Program-made: the position numbers and the translations under genes
The notes under the pieces: generated by a model
The model's database searches: none
What the model was told of the DNA's origin: nothing
Seen by the model: only the letters and a program-made list of their open reading frames with translations
DNA from: Arenibacter catalasegens
GTDB taxonomy: Bacteria; Bacteroidota; Bacteroidia; Flavobacteriales; Flavobacteriaceae
Reading direction: 5' to 3'
Assembly: GCF_002909235.1 (NCBI RefSeq)
Contig: NZ_PHQQ01000002.1
Span: forward strand, 62,001-126,000
DNA length: 64,000 nt
In this document: positions 63,841 to 64,000 of the stretch, one piece after another
How the letters are laid out: each line of letters starts with the position of its first letter
Position numbering within the stretch: the first letter of the stretch is position 1

Positions 63841-64000
63841 ATGGGCAATTTAGAAGAACTTATACAATTACTAACCTTGGAGCGTATCAACGACAATACC
63901 TTTGTGGGACAAAACTATCAGGCCCCTTGGGGTCGAGTCTTTGGGGGACAGGTATTGGGACAGTCTTTACATGCGGCCTACCAAACAGTATCCAACGATA
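63841..64000 (+). CDS. Acyl-CoA thioesterase, TesB-like (partial, runs off the window)
   Basis: 53 codons are visible, starting ATG at 63841. The sequence LTLERINDNTFVG, then APWGRVFGGQVLGQSL, is the N-terminal hot-dog domain signature of acyl-CoA thioesterase II. The 3' end is cut by the window edge. It is on the same strand as the carboxylase operon, 43 bp behind it. Confidence 0.85.
   Translation, partial: MGNLEELIQLLTLERINDNTFVGQNYQAPWGRVFGGQVLGQSLHAAYQTVSND

Overview
The window looks like a stretch of chromosome from a marine-type member of the Flavobacteriaceae (Bacteroidota). This rests on the low G+C content, many lipoproteins with a Bacteroidota-style SxxC lipobox, promoters carrying the TAnnTTTG -7 box known from that phylum, a lipoprotein-type (clade II-like) nitrous oxide reductase, a TamB gene, and several families typical of the group (DUF1080, DUF4159, DUF1343/NamZ, NagB fused to a PIG-L domain). 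I see no rRNA, tRNA, CRISPR array, insertion sequence or prophage. The genes are densely packed and mostly intact.

Layout. 1-9.9 kb: an exonuclease/GIY-YIG fusion, an unannotated 42-residue membrane protein, a sulfur module (MBL-rhodanese and SulP transporter) with two matching Crp/Fnr-type operators, a DUF1080 lipoprotein, a MauG-like cytochrome c peroxidase, a Crp/Fnr regulator, an aldose epimerase and an FtsX-type permease. 10-29.4 kb: housekeeping and cell-envelope genes (NamZ, fatty acid hydroxylase-like protein, RidA, BadF-type sugar kinase, gap-pfkA, TamB, TsaD, RsmE, AI-2E-type transporter, methyltransferases). 29.4-42.4 kb: sugar and peptidoglycan metabolism (M15 dipeptidase, isomerase/Gluconate-2-DH3/GMC oxidoreductase operon, DUF255 protein, KdgK-KdgA-UxuA uronate pathway, NagB-PIG-L).

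42.4-59.8 kb is the most coherent accessory region: a nitrous oxide respiration and NO-defence island. A copper acquisition operon (small Cys-rich exported protein, OprC/NosA-like TonB receptor, Met/His-rich lipoprotein) lies left of an Rrf2 [Fe-S] regulator. The regulator is followed by a plus-strand run encoding a four-helix membrane protein, a tryptophan 2,3-dioxygenase-like heme protein, a cupin, Ric, a hemerythrin, a small membrane protein, a 2Fe-2S ferredoxin and a group III truncated hemoglobin. The converging minus-strand nos operon encodes cytochrome c, fasciclin, NosZ, a membrane protein, NosL, a cupin, NosD, NosF, NosY and a 12-TM His-rich membrane protein. 60.2 kb to the end: an acyl-CoA carboxylase operon (biotin carrier, biotin carboxylase, carboxyltransferase) and the 5' part of an acyl-CoA thioesterase gene.

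The most novel signal is regulatory. Five promoters share one geometry: a 5-4-5 Crp/Fnr-type palindrome centred 33-34 bp upstream of the centre of a TAnnTTTG box. Two have a GTAAC-N4-GTTAC core (SulP, MBL-rhodanese). Three have an ATGAy-N4-ATCAy core (nos operon, copper operon, the 42-residue membrane protein). A second motif, GGATAAAwwTGTCC, occurs in front of both rrf2 and nos and is a good candidate for the Rrf2 operator. Together these suggest that nos, copper uptake and an undescribed small membrane protein form one regulon.
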